Part shown: positions 54,070-64,000 of the stretch, one piece after another | How the letters are laid out: each line of letters starts with the position of its first letter | Numbering within the stretch: position 1 is the stretch's first letter | The notes under the pieces: generated by a model | Told to the model about the DNA's origin: nothing | The model's input: the letters and a program-made list of their open reading frames with translations, nothing else | Databases searched by the model: none | Assembly (NCBI GenBank): GCA_951799405.1 | Contig: OX637335.1 | Coordinates: forward strand, 23,130,342 to 23,194,341 | Origin: Agapetus fuscipes | Lineage: Eukaryota; Arthropoda; Insecta; Trichoptera; Glossosomatidae | Length of the DNA: 64,000 nucleotides | Reading direction: 5' to 3' | Program-made: the position numbers and the translations under genes

Positions 54070-54530
54070 CAGCATTGTTATTTTATTCCTAATGATGAAA
54101 TAATGTACCTTCCAACTTTCTCATCTACGTTTTTTTAATGTTTCATTTTATGTTTGTTGACAACACCTGAGGATCCTTGATAATTGACTATTTGTAAAAT
54201 AGAAACATGAAAATCTAGTCTGTTTTCAAGTTCAGTTTATAATAAATGCAATATTAGATGTATGAAATAAAGGATGTTATGCAAACAAAAGTTTTTTTAT
54301 TTATATTTGTTAGGGTTTGGTGGTTCACGCAGTGAAAGTCCATTATATTTATTTTGTAAAATAATAAAAGTTTTTTATTTCATGTTTCCTTTCTATGTTC
54401 CACAACATATTTTAGTTCCATTTGGCTTTCTAGGGGTGTTTTGTTTCAGATCTTGCACTAAGTTAGTTACTACTCCTCTCTATCATAACTAAGTGTTGTG
54501 TCCTTTTTCTATGAGTTTGAAACACTCAGC
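54070..54530. other. AT-rich non-coding stretch
   Basis: Nothing recognised. Confidence 0.4.
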
Positions 54531-54534
54531 TTAA

Positions 54535-54711
54535 GAGCCTGTTCCCACTTGTCGGGTGTCGAATCCGTATATTCATCGGAGGTTCCAGTGGCAGAACATT
54601 TCGGACAAAATTGGTTTCCGACAAGTGTGAATAGCTTCATACATAATGTTCTGCCACTGGAACCTCCGATTAATATACGGATCCGACACCCGACAAGTGG
54701 GAACGGGCTCT
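54535..54711. mobile_element. Palindromic MITE (GAGCCTGTTCCC termini)
   Basis: Arms GAGCCTGTTCCCACTTGTCG to TTCCAGTGGCAGAACATT pair with AATGTTCTGCCACTGGAACC to CGACAAGTGGGAACGGGCTC over about 70 bp with few mismatches. TTA lies beside both ends, suggesting a Harbinger-type origin. Confidence 0.88.
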
Positions 54712-54714
54712 TAG

Positions 54715-55118
54715 GCATCATTTGAGCAGGAAAAAAAATGGATTTTTTTCTTTATAATTATGTAAAGAAAACACATATTTTGTTTCATTTCAATTTTATT
54801 TTTCATAACACAATACATTATACCATTGTAGCCATTTAACACAGTTTTAATATATATTTCAAGAAGGTAGGTATTAACACTTGAATAAATAATTAACACA
54901 AATATTTTTCATGGCAAAATATTAAACCTAGCTCACTGATGTCTTTGACAAATATCAAACAGAAACCTGTTGCCGCACACCAAGTATACATTTTTTATTG
55001 AGGAAAATTCTCAAGGGAATAAACTCTGCTTGATTAATAAATCACGTGTAAGTAACATAGTAAATAAGAAAAACAATTTATGTTAGATGCACAAAAAAAT
55101 GACAAACTTTTAATTTGA
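54715..55118. other. AT-rich non-coding stretch
   Basis: Nothing recognised. Confidence 0.4.
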
Positions 55119-55121
55119 ATT

Positions 55122-55626
55122 AACTATTCCTTGATTTATAGGTTGGTATGATGCTGCCCATACTGTAAAAAATTGTTCACTTTGCCAATGACACCCCTGT
55201 TTCACGGAAGGTCGGCAAAAGTTGGAGGGATTATGTTCATTTGCGGTTTGGTTTTAATTTGTAAGTACACATTCAGCATTTGTGTGAACTTACACGTGTT
55301 TGCTTGAATGATGTTTTCCGGGATCTGTTGCCGTGGTCTGTGGGAGCTGGAGCTTCCGGCTTCTTCAGCGTGAGAACTGTGAATCACAGTTCTCATCAAG
55401 ATCATCTTCATCATCATACTTCACGCTGAAGAAGCCCATCGTAGAAATGGGCGAAGCGTCCGGAAGCTCTAGCTCCCACAGATCACGGCAACAGATCCCG
55501 GAAAACATCACTCCAGCATCATCAGCCGGCCATGTAAGCCTAAAACTCTTATTACATGTGTTTGTTTGTACCCTATGCATTTGATATGAGTTTTGAATGT
55601 TAATATATCTTTGCATCTTAGATTTC
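55122..55626 (+). mobile_element. SINE family A, copy 13, split by a foldback element
   Basis: SINE A at 55122-55305 (ATTCCTTGATTTATAGGTTG to ACTTACACGTGTTTG) resumes at 55554-55626 (CATGTGTTTGTTTG to TTGCATCTTAGAT). GTGTTTG is present on both sides, a candidate duplication. Confidence 0.85.
55308..55550. mobile_element. Foldback element P, copy 3
   Basis: Left arm GATGTTTTCCGGGATCTGTT to GAGCTTCCGG, centre GAGAACTGTGAATCACAGTTCTC, right arm CTGAAGAAGCCCATCGTAGA to AACATCACTCCAGCATCATC. The left arm lost the segment holding its core; the right arm has CTGAAGA but GAAG in place of GAAA. Confidence 0.85.
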
Positions 55627-55694
55627 GTAAGCCACAAGGCTTAGTGAAAGTAATACAAAGTAAAAATTGAAGAGTTTGTGTAATGATATTGTGA

Positions 55695-56008
55695 AGATTA
55701 ATTTTAAATTAATAATGTAAAAATAAAACACAAAGTTTTTCTTCACTTCATACAAATCCGCCCAGCTTCCCCCTACTAATTACCCCTTTCCGCACCTAAC
55801 GCCTATTGTAGTTTTTAAATATTATGTTTACCCCTTCCCTCACCCCAACATTGCTCCGCCACCTAAAACTTTCTCCGGAATTCACATTTGGAATTTTAAA
55901 TCTGGTTAGTTGCCCTAATGATGTGATAACATCGAAAGCACTCGAGGAAATTAATCAACTCGTGAAGAAAAACTTGTGTTTTATTTTTACATTAGTAATT
56001 CAATACAA
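55695..56008. mobile_element. Element D, copy 3
   Basis: Terminal repeats TAATAATGTAAAAATAAAAC then ACAAAGTTTTTCTTCAC and complement GTGAAGAAAAACTTGTGTTT then TATTTTTACATTAGTA. It has a C-rich tract (55748-55850), then CTAATGATG..ACATCGAAAGCACTCGAG (55917-55950), a degenerate hammerhead-like core. Confidence 0.75.
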
Positions 56009-56009
56009 A

Positions 56010-57645
56010 GTTCAGGAATATGAAGGCAAGTGGAACAGAAGAGGATTGTAATCGGCTACAAATTTGTTCAATATTTTTTGTACTGTACTCTTGCAACTCA
56101 AGCTATAATAATAGTAAATTGTTTCTATAAACTAATTAGTAAAAACTAAATAAAATGACTGTAACATATATGAGGGGATCACAGACTCCCAAGTTATGGA
56201 TGACTCAATATTCAATAAAAATATTACAGAAAATACCATCTTACTTTACTTAACCCATGTTTGCTTAGGACAGTGTCTCTCGATAATCTGACTTACCAAA
56301 AACTACCAAATTGTCAAAAAAGGCTTTTCTGTAATGTATTGGATCGGAGTAAGCACGCAATTTCCTCTAGCGGGGGGCTCTAATGGTGATCTTAGTAATT
56401 ACAATACAATTTAATAACAATTTTGGATTAATTAGGTTAATTTATCTCTTCCAGGGGGGGGGGGGGGGGGGCAGCTGCCCCCTCCTGGCTCTTCCTGGGT
56501 ACGCCCATGCAATGAAGTAAACAAAACTTAATTTTATAGGCTGCAGTACAGATACCTACATTTTAGGGCCTATGCCGGAGGTGCCCAAACGGTCGATCGC
56601 CGAGGATATCAAAAAATTTCAGTGATCGTTCTTAAAACTGCAGTTTTTTGCAAAAGAAAATTTATTTTTGTAATGTTAGAGATCAACAATTTTATACAGA
56701 TTTGACATTTTGGGGATTAGATTGTGTGCCTACCCTCCCCCCCCTCTCCCCTCCATCAACAGAATTTTTATGGACAAAATAAATTTCTAAAATTGCGTGC
56801 CTACCCCTGGGCTAAACAGTTCGGTAAAATGTCAATCTCCTATTCATAAATTTTTGCTAAGTCGATCTCCTCAAGAAAAAGTATGGGCACCCCTGGCCTA
56901 TGCAATATTGGCCAAAGATTTCAAAATAAATACATTACGAATCTTGTCGACTACCGAGTTTGTCGGATTTCCAAGTGTTGCATTATCGAGAGACAGCTGT
57001 GGGGCCATGTCTAACACACAGCCTGTCATCAACAATTCCCATTTGACGGAGAGCACTTCTACTATCCCCAACTCCAACAATTGAAGACATATAGATTTTA
57101 TGAGCTGAAGATATTTGTTTTTACAGAGTCTATTTCTGATACTTTAAAGGTATTTCTATTATTATAGACATAAAAAAATACAATAAAGTGATGTTGGAAC
57201 TACGCACTAAATTAGGAACGAACCAATAGTTTGAGTTCTAAAATAAATAACTTAACACCTTTAGGAAAGGCTGTAGCATTTAATTACAACTTGCAGATCA
57301 TTGTTCATCCAAAGAAGATTTAATACTTTTCATAATTTTACTAAACATTTCAAAATATATATGTATGTATATATACGTGAAATAATATAATCACATAATT
57401 TCTGTGCAAATAAAGCTCTTCAAATATTTTTTGGTGATATTAACAAGCCTGGCGAATAGAGATGAATAACAACATTGCGTGAGAAGTCACACATTATACC
57501 AGGGACAAGTAATATGGAATTAAAATACATAAAAAGCAACAGCAAACCAAACAATTGCTACAAAGCACTTGTTAGCCTTGCATGCATTTTTTACTTACCA
57601 AGTCGCAATAAAAAAAATCCATGAATGAAAAAGACGCAACTAAAA
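56010..57645. other. Non-coding stretch with a poly-G run
   Basis: A run of 16-18 G near 56453-56470 and sequence with transposon-like character (CGATCTCCTCAAGAAAAAGT, GTGCCTACCC repeated at 56728 and 56797), but no element could be delimited and no exon found. Confidence 0.4.
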
Positions 57646-57649
57646 AAAA

Positions 57650-57722
57650 CTAAACTTAGCCACACATATAGTGTAACTTCTTGCCTGCGCTATCCTAAAG
57701 TGGTAGCATGTGATGATTTGGG
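57650..57722 (-). mobile_element. SINE family B, copy 12 (3' fragment)
   Basis: AACTTAGCCACACATATAGT, then GTAACTTCTTGCC; truncated. Confidence 0.65.
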
Positions 57723-57724
57723 AT

Positions 57725-58188
57725 GTATTTAAACAATATAAAAGGCAACCATTATAAAATCAACACTGGTTTCCTAAGGTGAGAACCAAGATATATAAGG
57801 ATACATGGATGACAAAGTTAGGAAGTATTTACAATTACAATAACTTCACCATAAGGTAATTAAACTTTTCAGATATTTGACGAACAGTTATGGGAGAATT
57901 TACATCATTCTCGATGCAAGTGTCTTCGGGAGACACCCTCTCTGCACGACAGCTGAGGATGAACTCTGAAACTCAAGCTTAAGCCTAACTAAATTAGGAA
58001 GCCTTGTGAATCTATACAGTATTGTTCAAACATGGCAAATTCATGGCTCAATCGTCACCTAACGGGAATTTTCCATACAAGAAAGTGATGATGCATGGGT
58101 CAAATGCTTTTTGAATAACACTGATGTTTAAATAAAACATAAATAGCCCATTAAATAAAGGTTGAGAATTTCTCCCGCAATGAGATGA
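57725..58188. other. Non-coding stretch downstream of COQ2
   Basis: Nothing recognised apart from a weak match with 49480-49560. Confidence 0.35.
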
Positions 58189-58194
58189 TTTATT
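58189..58194 (-). terminator. Candidate COQ2 poly(A) signal
   Basis: AATAAA on - about 70 nt after the COQ2 stop codon. Confidence 0.5.
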
Positions 58195-58261
58195 CCTTAC
58201 TCTCCCACAAAATCTCAGCACCATTTTATTTTCCAGGTAACTAACTATAAACGTTAAAGAT

Positions 58262-58459
58262 TCATAACACATTTGCATTTTTTAACGCGTCATCTGTATA
58301 GTTTTCATTTTGTTTGTCGTCACTTTCAGCCAGCAGGTAGCGCCTCCAAGTCTCCCACTTACCCAGCAAGATCCCCAGGAATATAAATAATCCAACGTTG
58401 CTATTTGAAACAAACTTGTCTTGGCAGTCCTTGGGATTGTCCAAGTTGACCGACAGCAC
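58262..58459 (-). CDS. Coq2: Coq2 last exon
   Basis: Acceptor [26 protein letters not shown] to KNANVL, stop TGA. Confidence 0.93.
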   Translation of the reverse strand: MLSVNLDNPKDCQDKFVSNSNVGLFIFLGILLGKWETWRRYLLAESDDKQNENYTDDALKNANVL

Positions 58460-61400
58460 CTGTGAAGTAAAAAAACAAACTATTAGTAAAACCCTTAAAA
58501 CTCTAGAAATTCAAAACAATATGGATAATATCTGTACCTTAGAGCATAAACAATGGTAGTCACATTTAGTAAAATGTGCAGGAGATGAGTTTAAGTGAAA
58601 ATGTGCACTTTAAACCATCTTAACTTCTAAACTAGACGAGATATTTTTGATCTGTAAAAACTGTTTCTCTTCAGTGTTGATAAAAAATTGATAAAAATCA
58701 ATATTTATTTATGTGAAATAATGTGTTCCCGCTTAGAGAATGAACAACGTATGTGGAACTTCCGTGGTTTATGCTCGCACTTTTATGTGCATCCCATATT
58801 TATTACACTTGATATCTCAGTAACTATGAGTCCGAGGACTCCAATATTTTAACCATTTATAGAACAGCTATAATCTATAATCTAAGCTGCAAAGATAATA
58901 TGTTAACATTTAAGGCTCATATTAAATGCATGCCCACAGACAGGCACATGTAGGTTCGCGCCTACACATTCTGCATTTGTGCATACAAATAAGCAAAACC
59001 TCACATGAACATAAGACAGAACCCAAACTGTTGGAAAAGATCAATGTGTTTCATCTCCAACAACATTGGATACTGGAGTTCCACAGGGCTCCGTCTTGGG
59101 ACCGCTGTTTTTTATAATGTATATCAGGGAACTGGAAGGATTTGCACAAAAGTGGGGTGTTAGAATGCATATTTATGCGGATGATTGCCAAATATATGCG
59201 CACTGCAGACCAGAGGATACCATGGAAATGCTAAACAAAGTGAGGAATTGCATAGAAGATATATGGTTTTCAATGCTGCTGCCAGGGCAATTTTTCGACA
59301 GAGAAAGAGCTGTCATATTTCGCCACTGCTGAGAGAACTGCACTGGCTGAGGGTCCGAGAGAGGGTGGAATTTAAGTTGTGTCTTACTGTACATAGGGCC
59401 CTGAACGGCACTGCACCCCCATGTCTCGCTGAGCTATGCTCTGTCGATGGGACTTCAAAAAGACCACTACGCTCTGCCCTTACTGCTGTCAACAAGGTTA
59501 TAGTGCCCAATAGAGCAAACACATCAAACTTTGCAGACAGAAGCTTTGCGGTGGCCGGGCCGGTGGCCTGGAACAATTTACCCATCGGTGTTCGCGCGAA
59601 CCAGCCTACCACCACCTTCAGAAAGGAACTGAAGACACTACTTTTCTCGAGAAGCCATGGCGCCCTTGAGATGGTCCTGGACCATTAAATGGCGCCACAG
59701 GAAAGAAATCATCCATCATCATCATCATCATCATGGTTTTGGATGTCTACGCATCGGTTGATGCTAAACCAAGAAAAAACTGAAGTAATGTGGATGACTT
59801 CTCCAAAGAGAGCACACATGATAGACAACAACACCCCTATAAAATTGTCTAATGTTGACATTTTGCCTTCTTCTTGTATCAAACTCCTAGGAGTTCACCA
59901 AGACAGTTGTCTGACTATGAAAGTTCAAATAAATAAGTCCGTTAGTTCGAGTTTCTACGGATTACGGCAAATCAAGCTTGTTAATAACTGTATACCAATG
60001 GAAGCAAGGAAAGCTTTAGTAAATGCATTTGTGGTATCTAAAATAGACTACTGCAATAGCTTATATGCAGGCCAACCAAAATGTCAATTAAATAGGCTAC
60101 AATTGGTTGTAAATGCGTGCGCTCGCATGATTGCTGGTCAGTCGAAATTTACACACATTACTCCTCTTCTCCACAAGCTTCACTGGCTCCGTATACCGGA
60201 GCGCATCGAGTTCAAAGTGTGCACGATGGTCCACAAAGCTTTATTTGGAAAAACACCCAAATATCTCGCTGATTTAGTCAAACCAGTCACCCTCGGCAAA
60301 AAAAGCCTAACACTGCGCTCAGCTGAGACTGGAGCCAAATCAAGGATTGAAGAACCTGTAAGAAGAGTTAACACAGTGTTTGGAGAGCGTGCATTTGCAG
60401 TTGCTGGCCCTCTGGCCTGGAACCACCTGCCACATCATGTGAGAGAGCTAGAGGACCATGGAAAGTTCCGGAATGCACTGAAGACAAGCAAATTTCTGGC
60501 ATCGTTTGCACCAGCGCCCTTGGAGTGACTACATCACGAAACGGCGCTATAAAGAAATCATCAACTCATCATCATCATCAAACCTTGCAACTCCTGCCGC
60601 GGTTCCCTGAACATTGGCAGAAGTGAACCGATTTTTACAGCACGGGTGGTCAGCCTCATACCAACCTATCAGTCAAGTCTAATTATAAAAAACGCAAAAA
60701 AGTGGACTTCCGTTGCTCATGCTCTCATCATCATCATCATCATCATTGGCACGACAACCCGGGTGGGGCTTGGCCTCCCTCAGCAACTGCTGCCAGCGCT
60801 GTCTATCCAACGTCTTCCTCATCCAGTCCCACATTCCCACTGCACGGCAATCCGCCACCACTCCATCCAGCCATCTTGAACGTGGTCTTCCCACTGTCCG
60901 GCGTCCCTCCGGGTTCGTCAACACAATCGTCTTCTCCAGGCTCCGATGGTCCATTCGCTGAATGTGCCCCAGCCAATGCAGTCTGTTGACCTTTATTGAG
61001 CGGACCACATCAGCGTCCTGGTACAGCTTATACAATTTGGAGTTATATCTTCTTCGCCATATGTTTCTGTCCATTATTGGACCATAAATACGTCAAAGTA
61101 TTTTCCTTTCGAAGACGAAGGTACAGATATTATCAATAAGCCAACACCTAGTCCTTCTCCCCTACTAGCAGTACCTGCCTGAAAATCTCACCCATTTTCT
61201 CTTTCCTAGCTTGAATTTTGGTTCTTTTGTTGTTGTTTTACCTCAGCTAGCCTCTGAAGATGGACGGATAGAGTCCGATAGCGCTTGGGCAATGTAACTC
61301 AAAAATGTGAAAGTAAAACTGTGTTGTATAAAAAAAGCCTTTTTGATTAAAATTAAACTATTAGTACTCGTTATGGAGGTAGGACATTCCAAATTTCTTC

Positions 61401-63253
61401 TGCTCGGTGACTTCACAGTTTTAGGTGATTAGGATCAGATCTTTAACAACAAATATCAATATTCAGCATACTATTTGGTTAGCGAACCAGTAGATGAGTG
61501 ACATCACAATTTTTCCCCAGGTTTCAGTTCTAAGTTCATTGTAATTTTTATTGAAAAACACAGTTTGTCTTTACAAGTTGTTTTTTATCTCAAGTGCTTT
61601 GGGTTATATCAAACTAAGGATGGGCAAATGAGAAAAAATATTGTTACATGTAGAATCTAGGTTTATTGATATAAATCGTGGAAAAACTACCGATTATAGG
61701 GAAGCGTCTCAATATTTTTTTTATCAAAAACACAGTCAATGATTGGGGGAGGTGGAGTCTAGATTGCTTTTAAATGTAAATCACAAAAACTGCTTTTCTT
61801 GTAAATATTTGAACATATTAAAATGACCTGCATAAAAATCTCATGCTGAAAAAAAAAAACAAAAAATATCTACTGATTAAAATGATCTCTGATCTTAAAT
61901 TGAAGAAGTAAAAAAAGAAGCCAGCCTTCTTGAAGATGAGTTGTGCCTGCTAATGACGTAAGTTACGAATACACAGGCTAAAAATCATCATCATTTACCT
62001 GTGATGTGAGATGAGTGGCCCCCGCGCTGAGGGCCACCCAGAATGGCCAGGAGAGCTCGGCCAGCAGCCCCACACTGGCCAGGCCGCCAATTGCAGAAAC
62101 TCCCAGGGCTGACAGGTACCACTTGCTGTTCTCACCAAACTTCAGGGCGGTGGAGCGCACACCTATTATTGCATCGTCTCTTTTATCCTAGAACACAACA
62201 CAGCATTCATTCCTGTTGTAAGTTGGTAGTGTGAGTTGCAGTTTCATTTTATTGTGTTACACAACCTGTATTGTTTCCTGTCAAAAAAAATGGAGGCATT
62301 TTCAATGTGTGTCAATTAGATTTAGTGGTGAAGATTGTGTTGTATTGAGACATGTACTGTGATGAGAACTGTAAAATAAAACAAATAAGAAAATATAATC
62401 ACTCTTTTCGGGCTATGTAGCCTGACAACCCAAACAAATGGTTATTTCTAGAACACCAGATCTTGTAAGAAGATCACAACGACTGGCAAACCGCTGATGA
62501 TGCCCATCAGAGCAATGGGTGAAACTGTCCGGAAAGAATAAACCAGACCATGGCTACATAGCCCGAAAAAAAAAATTGTTATATCAACAAAAAACGGCCG
62601 TGAAAGCTTCAATGTACAATTAATAATTATCAGTGAGTTCAATATTCAATTCCCTACTACCAAAATAGCACAACAATCATCACAGTTTCATCAACATCAC
62701 ACATGTCACTTCTACTGGTCTAGTGGTAACGCTTCAGACTCGTAAATGGAAGGTTGTGGGTTTGAATCCCGGCAGAGCACAAAAAGACACCATTTAAATT
62801 TTTAAATATATAGAGTGGTAACAAGGTTTATGAATAGTGCAGGGGTCCAGGGCGCCCCTGATGGCGGACCAGCCCAGCAGAGCTCCCCAGTTAGACAGTT
62901 GGGTAAGATGTTACCTGGTGGGCATACACGGTGTCATATAACACAGTCCAGCAGATGCCCGCAGCATACAGGGGCAGGCAGGTGAGGGGGTCCAGGGCAC
63001 CCCTGATGGCGGATCAGCCCAGCAGAGCTCCCCAGTTAGACAGTTGGGTAAGATGTTACCTGGTGGGCATACACGGTGTCATATAACACAGTCCAGCAGA
63101 TGCCCGCAGCATACAGGGGCAGGCAGGTGAGGGGGTCCAGGGCACCCCTGATGGCGGACCAGCCCAGCAGAGCTCCCCAGTTGAAGGCCAAGCCCAGTAC
63201 CAGCTGCGGATAGTCCGTGACACGCTTGGCCAGGGGGTACAGGACTACCAACA
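58262..63253 (-). CDS. Coq2: COQ2, 4-hydroxybenzoate polyprenyltransferase, last three exons (5' partial)
   Basis: Exons on -: 63060-63253, 61999-62187, 58262-58459, GT/AG borders, phase-compatible, 192 codons. [38 protein letters not shown] (the second Asp-rich prenyl-diphosphate/Mg motif, across an intron), [12 protein letters not shown] and [17 protein letters not shown] match animal COQ2. The enzyme is a multi-pass inner mitochondrial membrane protein that attaches the polyprenyl tail to 4-hydroxybenzoate in ubiquinone synthesis. The N-terminal half, with the first Asp-rich motif, lies beyond the window. The C-terminus ([13 protein letters not shown]) is hydrophilic as in relatives. The 3' part of the first visible exon with its donor is tandemly duplicated. 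Confidence 0.93.
59013..60575 (+). mobile_element. Jockey/CR1-like LINE 3' half inserted in a SINE A
   Basis: Reverse transcriptase motifs [14 protein letters not shown] and [12 protein letters not shown] (YADD) at 59066-59200; after the nested insertion, [33 protein letters not shown] and [14 protein letters not shown] at 59740-60060, then [18 protein letters not shown] and a stop at 60526-60528. Ends with a (ATC)n tail at 60546-60573. Except for the nested LINE the frame is largely open. Confidence 0.9.
59271..59732 (+). mobile_element. Second LINE 3' end nested in the first
   Basis: Encodes [20 protein letters not shown] to [18 protein letters not shown] with stop at 59686-59688, ends in (ATC)n, and is flanked by ATGGTTTT at 59263-59270 and 59733-59740. 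The two LINEs are related but only moderately similar in protein. Confidence 0.92.
60713..61078 (-). mobile_element. LINE 3' end ([10 protein letters not shown] type)
   Basis: On -: [34 protein letters not shown] and [16 protein letters not shown], the C-terminal end of a LINE polyprotein, with a (GAT)n tail at 60727-60745. 5'-truncated. Confidence 0.85.
61080..61990. other. Coq2 intron remainder with one degenerate hammerhead-like core
   Basis: 61254-61286: CTGAAGA, T, stem GGAC/GTCC, GATA in place of GAAA, AGCGCT. No exon. AT-rich elsewhere. Confidence 0.4.
61999..62187 (-). CDS. Coq2: Coq2 penultimate exon
   Basis: Acceptor TTCTAG, donor [26 protein letters not shown] to GATHLTSQ, 63 codons. 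Confidence 0.94.
62406..62568. mobile_element. Inverted-repeat element with hammerhead-like centre
   Basis: TTTTCGGGCTATGTAGCC (62406-62423) and its exact complement GGCTACATAGCCCGAAAA (62551-62568) bracket a hammerhead-like motif. The right flank has GGCCGTGAAAGC as in the foldback family. Confidence 0.75.
62490..62536 (+). ncRNA. Hammerhead-ribozyme-like motif
   Basis: CCG, CTGATGA (62494-62500), extra T, stem II GCCCAT/ATGGGT, GAAA (62521-62524), CTGT, predicted cleavage after C62529, then CGG pairing with CCG. In a Coq2 intron, opposite in strand to the gene. Confidence 0.55.
62710..62838 (+). mobile_element. SINE family C, copy 6 (head half)
   Basis: TGGTCTAGTGGTAACGCTTC and GGTTGTGGGTTTGAATCCC then AACAAGGTTTATGAAT; it ends where the Coq2 duplication begins. 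Confidence 0.85.
62841..63182 (-). repeat. 145-bp tandem duplication of Coq2 exon end and splice donor
   Basis: On -, units 63182-63038, 63037-62893 and a partial 62892-62841. Each full unit has the last 41 codons of the exon (from NWGALLGW), the donor GTAACA and 22 intron bases. The copies differ by only a few bases. Confidence 0.93.
63060..63253 (-). CDS. Coq2: Coq2 exon (Asp-motif exon)
   Basis: Acceptor ATTCCAG, donor [26 protein letters not shown] to YDTVYAHQ. Confidence 0.93.
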
Positions 63254-63282
63254 CTGGAATAATCACAAACCTTAAATAAGAG

Positions 63283-63595
63283 CTAAGGGGGCCGGCCTTA
63301 CGCCAACCACTTCAGTTGAAGTGGAGGTTTCCCAGCTCCCGAGAGTGCTGGTACTCATTTCTTGTGAAGGCTGAGTAAACCTTGCCGGTATTTTATTTTG
63401 GGGTTTGAAATAAACACCGAAACGGGAAATCATTTCGGACACCCTCGGTGGGATTCGAACCCGAGCTTTCGGCAGGGAATGCAAGCACTCTACTACCTGA
63501 GCTATCGACCGGACTCTACCCCCTGAGCTATCGACCGGACTCTACCACCTGAGCTATCGACCGGACTCTACCACCTGAGCTATCGACCGGACTAT
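63283..63595 (-). mobile_element. SINE family B, copy 13, with expanded tRNA-like head
   Basis: Complement-strand copy, starting 30 bp upstream of the Coq2 exon acceptor. Its A-box end is a 26-bp tandem repeat (CTCTACCACCTGAGCTATCG + ACCGGA) in four copies at 63488-63591. Confidence 0.92.
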
Positions 63596-63774
63596 TATAA
63601 TAGTTACTGGAGGTTCCTCCATGCTTACTAAAGATACTGAACTTTCTGCCTTGGTTTCTTCTTCCTGTAAATGTTATACCTAAGTATTCTTTTTTGAAGC
63701 AGATAAAACAAATCTTTAGTAAATATTTATTTATTGATGTAAAAGTAATGCATATCCAAAATGAGGGAATAATA

Positions 63775-64000
63775 ATAGGATGATTTATTTGGTGAGTGCT
63801 GTTTTTGTGTGAATCACACCTCAAAAGCCCTTTGCGAGCTTTGTCGTGGCTGTAGAAAGCGCCAATTCCCAAGCAAGACCCAGTCGCTGTAAGGCTGGAT
63901 GGACTTTTAGTGACCGGTCTTTGGTAAAGGTATGTGAATTTTTCACCCAGCGAAGAGCATATTGGAAAATATAAATGGTATATTTTTTATGCTTTGCCAG
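63775..64000 (-). mobile_element. SINE family C, copy 7 (runs off the window)
   Basis: GATTTATTTGGTGAGTGCTG to AATGGTATATTTTTTATGCT, complement strand; the tRNA-like head is beyond 64000. Confidence 0.88.

Larger units (their letters stand above)
58862..60680 (-). mobile_element. SINE family A, copy 14, split by a LINE
   Basis: The tail half is at 58862-59012 (CTATAATCTAAGCTGCAAAG to AACCTCACATGAACATAAG) and the head half at 60576-60680 (AACCTTGCAACTCCTGCCGC to CCAACCTATCAGTCAAG). The LINE fills the gap. Confidence 0.87.

Noticed and set aside
55426..55462. Functional hammerhead motif
   Set aside because: GAAA is changed to GAAG, destroying an invariant position; kept only as a decayed copy.
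56453..56470. G-quadruplex-like regulatory site
   Set aside because: A single homopolymeric G run, likely variable or a sequencing artefact, with no gene context.

Overview
This is an AT-rich, extremely repeat-dense piece of an arthropod genome, most likely an insect. It carries a complete, intron-containing cholesterol 7-desaturase gene (neverland, used in ecdysteroid synthesis), and all four recognisable host genes have short GC-richer exons with GT/AG introns filled with transposon debris. I cannot fix the insect order from the sequence.

Host genes, left to right: neverland (nvd) on + at 17509-25197, 8 coding exons, about 440 aa; a CCDC28A/B homologue on - at 27089-31459, 4 exons, about 175 aa, converging with nvd; the mitochondrial branched-chain amino-acid carrier SLC25A44 on + at 33570-38899, 7 exons, about 329 aa; and the last three coding exons of COQ2 (4-hydroxybenzoate polyprenyltransferase, ubiquinone synthesis) on - between 58262 and 63253, with its 5' exons beyond the right edge. 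The four genes are not an operon and share no obvious pathway.

The rest is mobile DNA. 1-640 is a 19-bp minisatellite. Three abundant SINE-type families run through the window: A (about 250 bp, tail of TTAGA or TATAATC repeats), B (about 310 bp, tRNA-derived head) and C (about 290 bp, another tRNA-derived head). MITEs of several superfamilies can be delimited with terminal inverted repeats and target duplications: piggyBac type (TTAA), hAT type (8 bp), PIF/Harbinger type (TAA/TTA), mariner type (TA) and one family with 4-bp duplications seen in three copies. LINE tails (RTE-like and Jockey/CR1-like) are nested in each other and in SINEs and MITEs. A 5.2-kb DIRS-type tyrosine-recombinase retrotransposon (42066-47257, - strand) retains inverted terminal repeats and an internal complementary region, but its genes carry frameshifts and stops.

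The most interesting signal is a scattered series of hammerhead-ribozyme-like cores: CTGANGA, one extra base, a stem, GAAA, then a short self-complementary stem III and a pairing stem I. Two of them lie just downstream of Penelope-like element C-termini (11690-12250 and 18238-18617). Others sit inside palindromic foldback elements (51026-52375, 53783-54066, 62406-62568 and relatives), so that in the best hairpin both strands carry a core.
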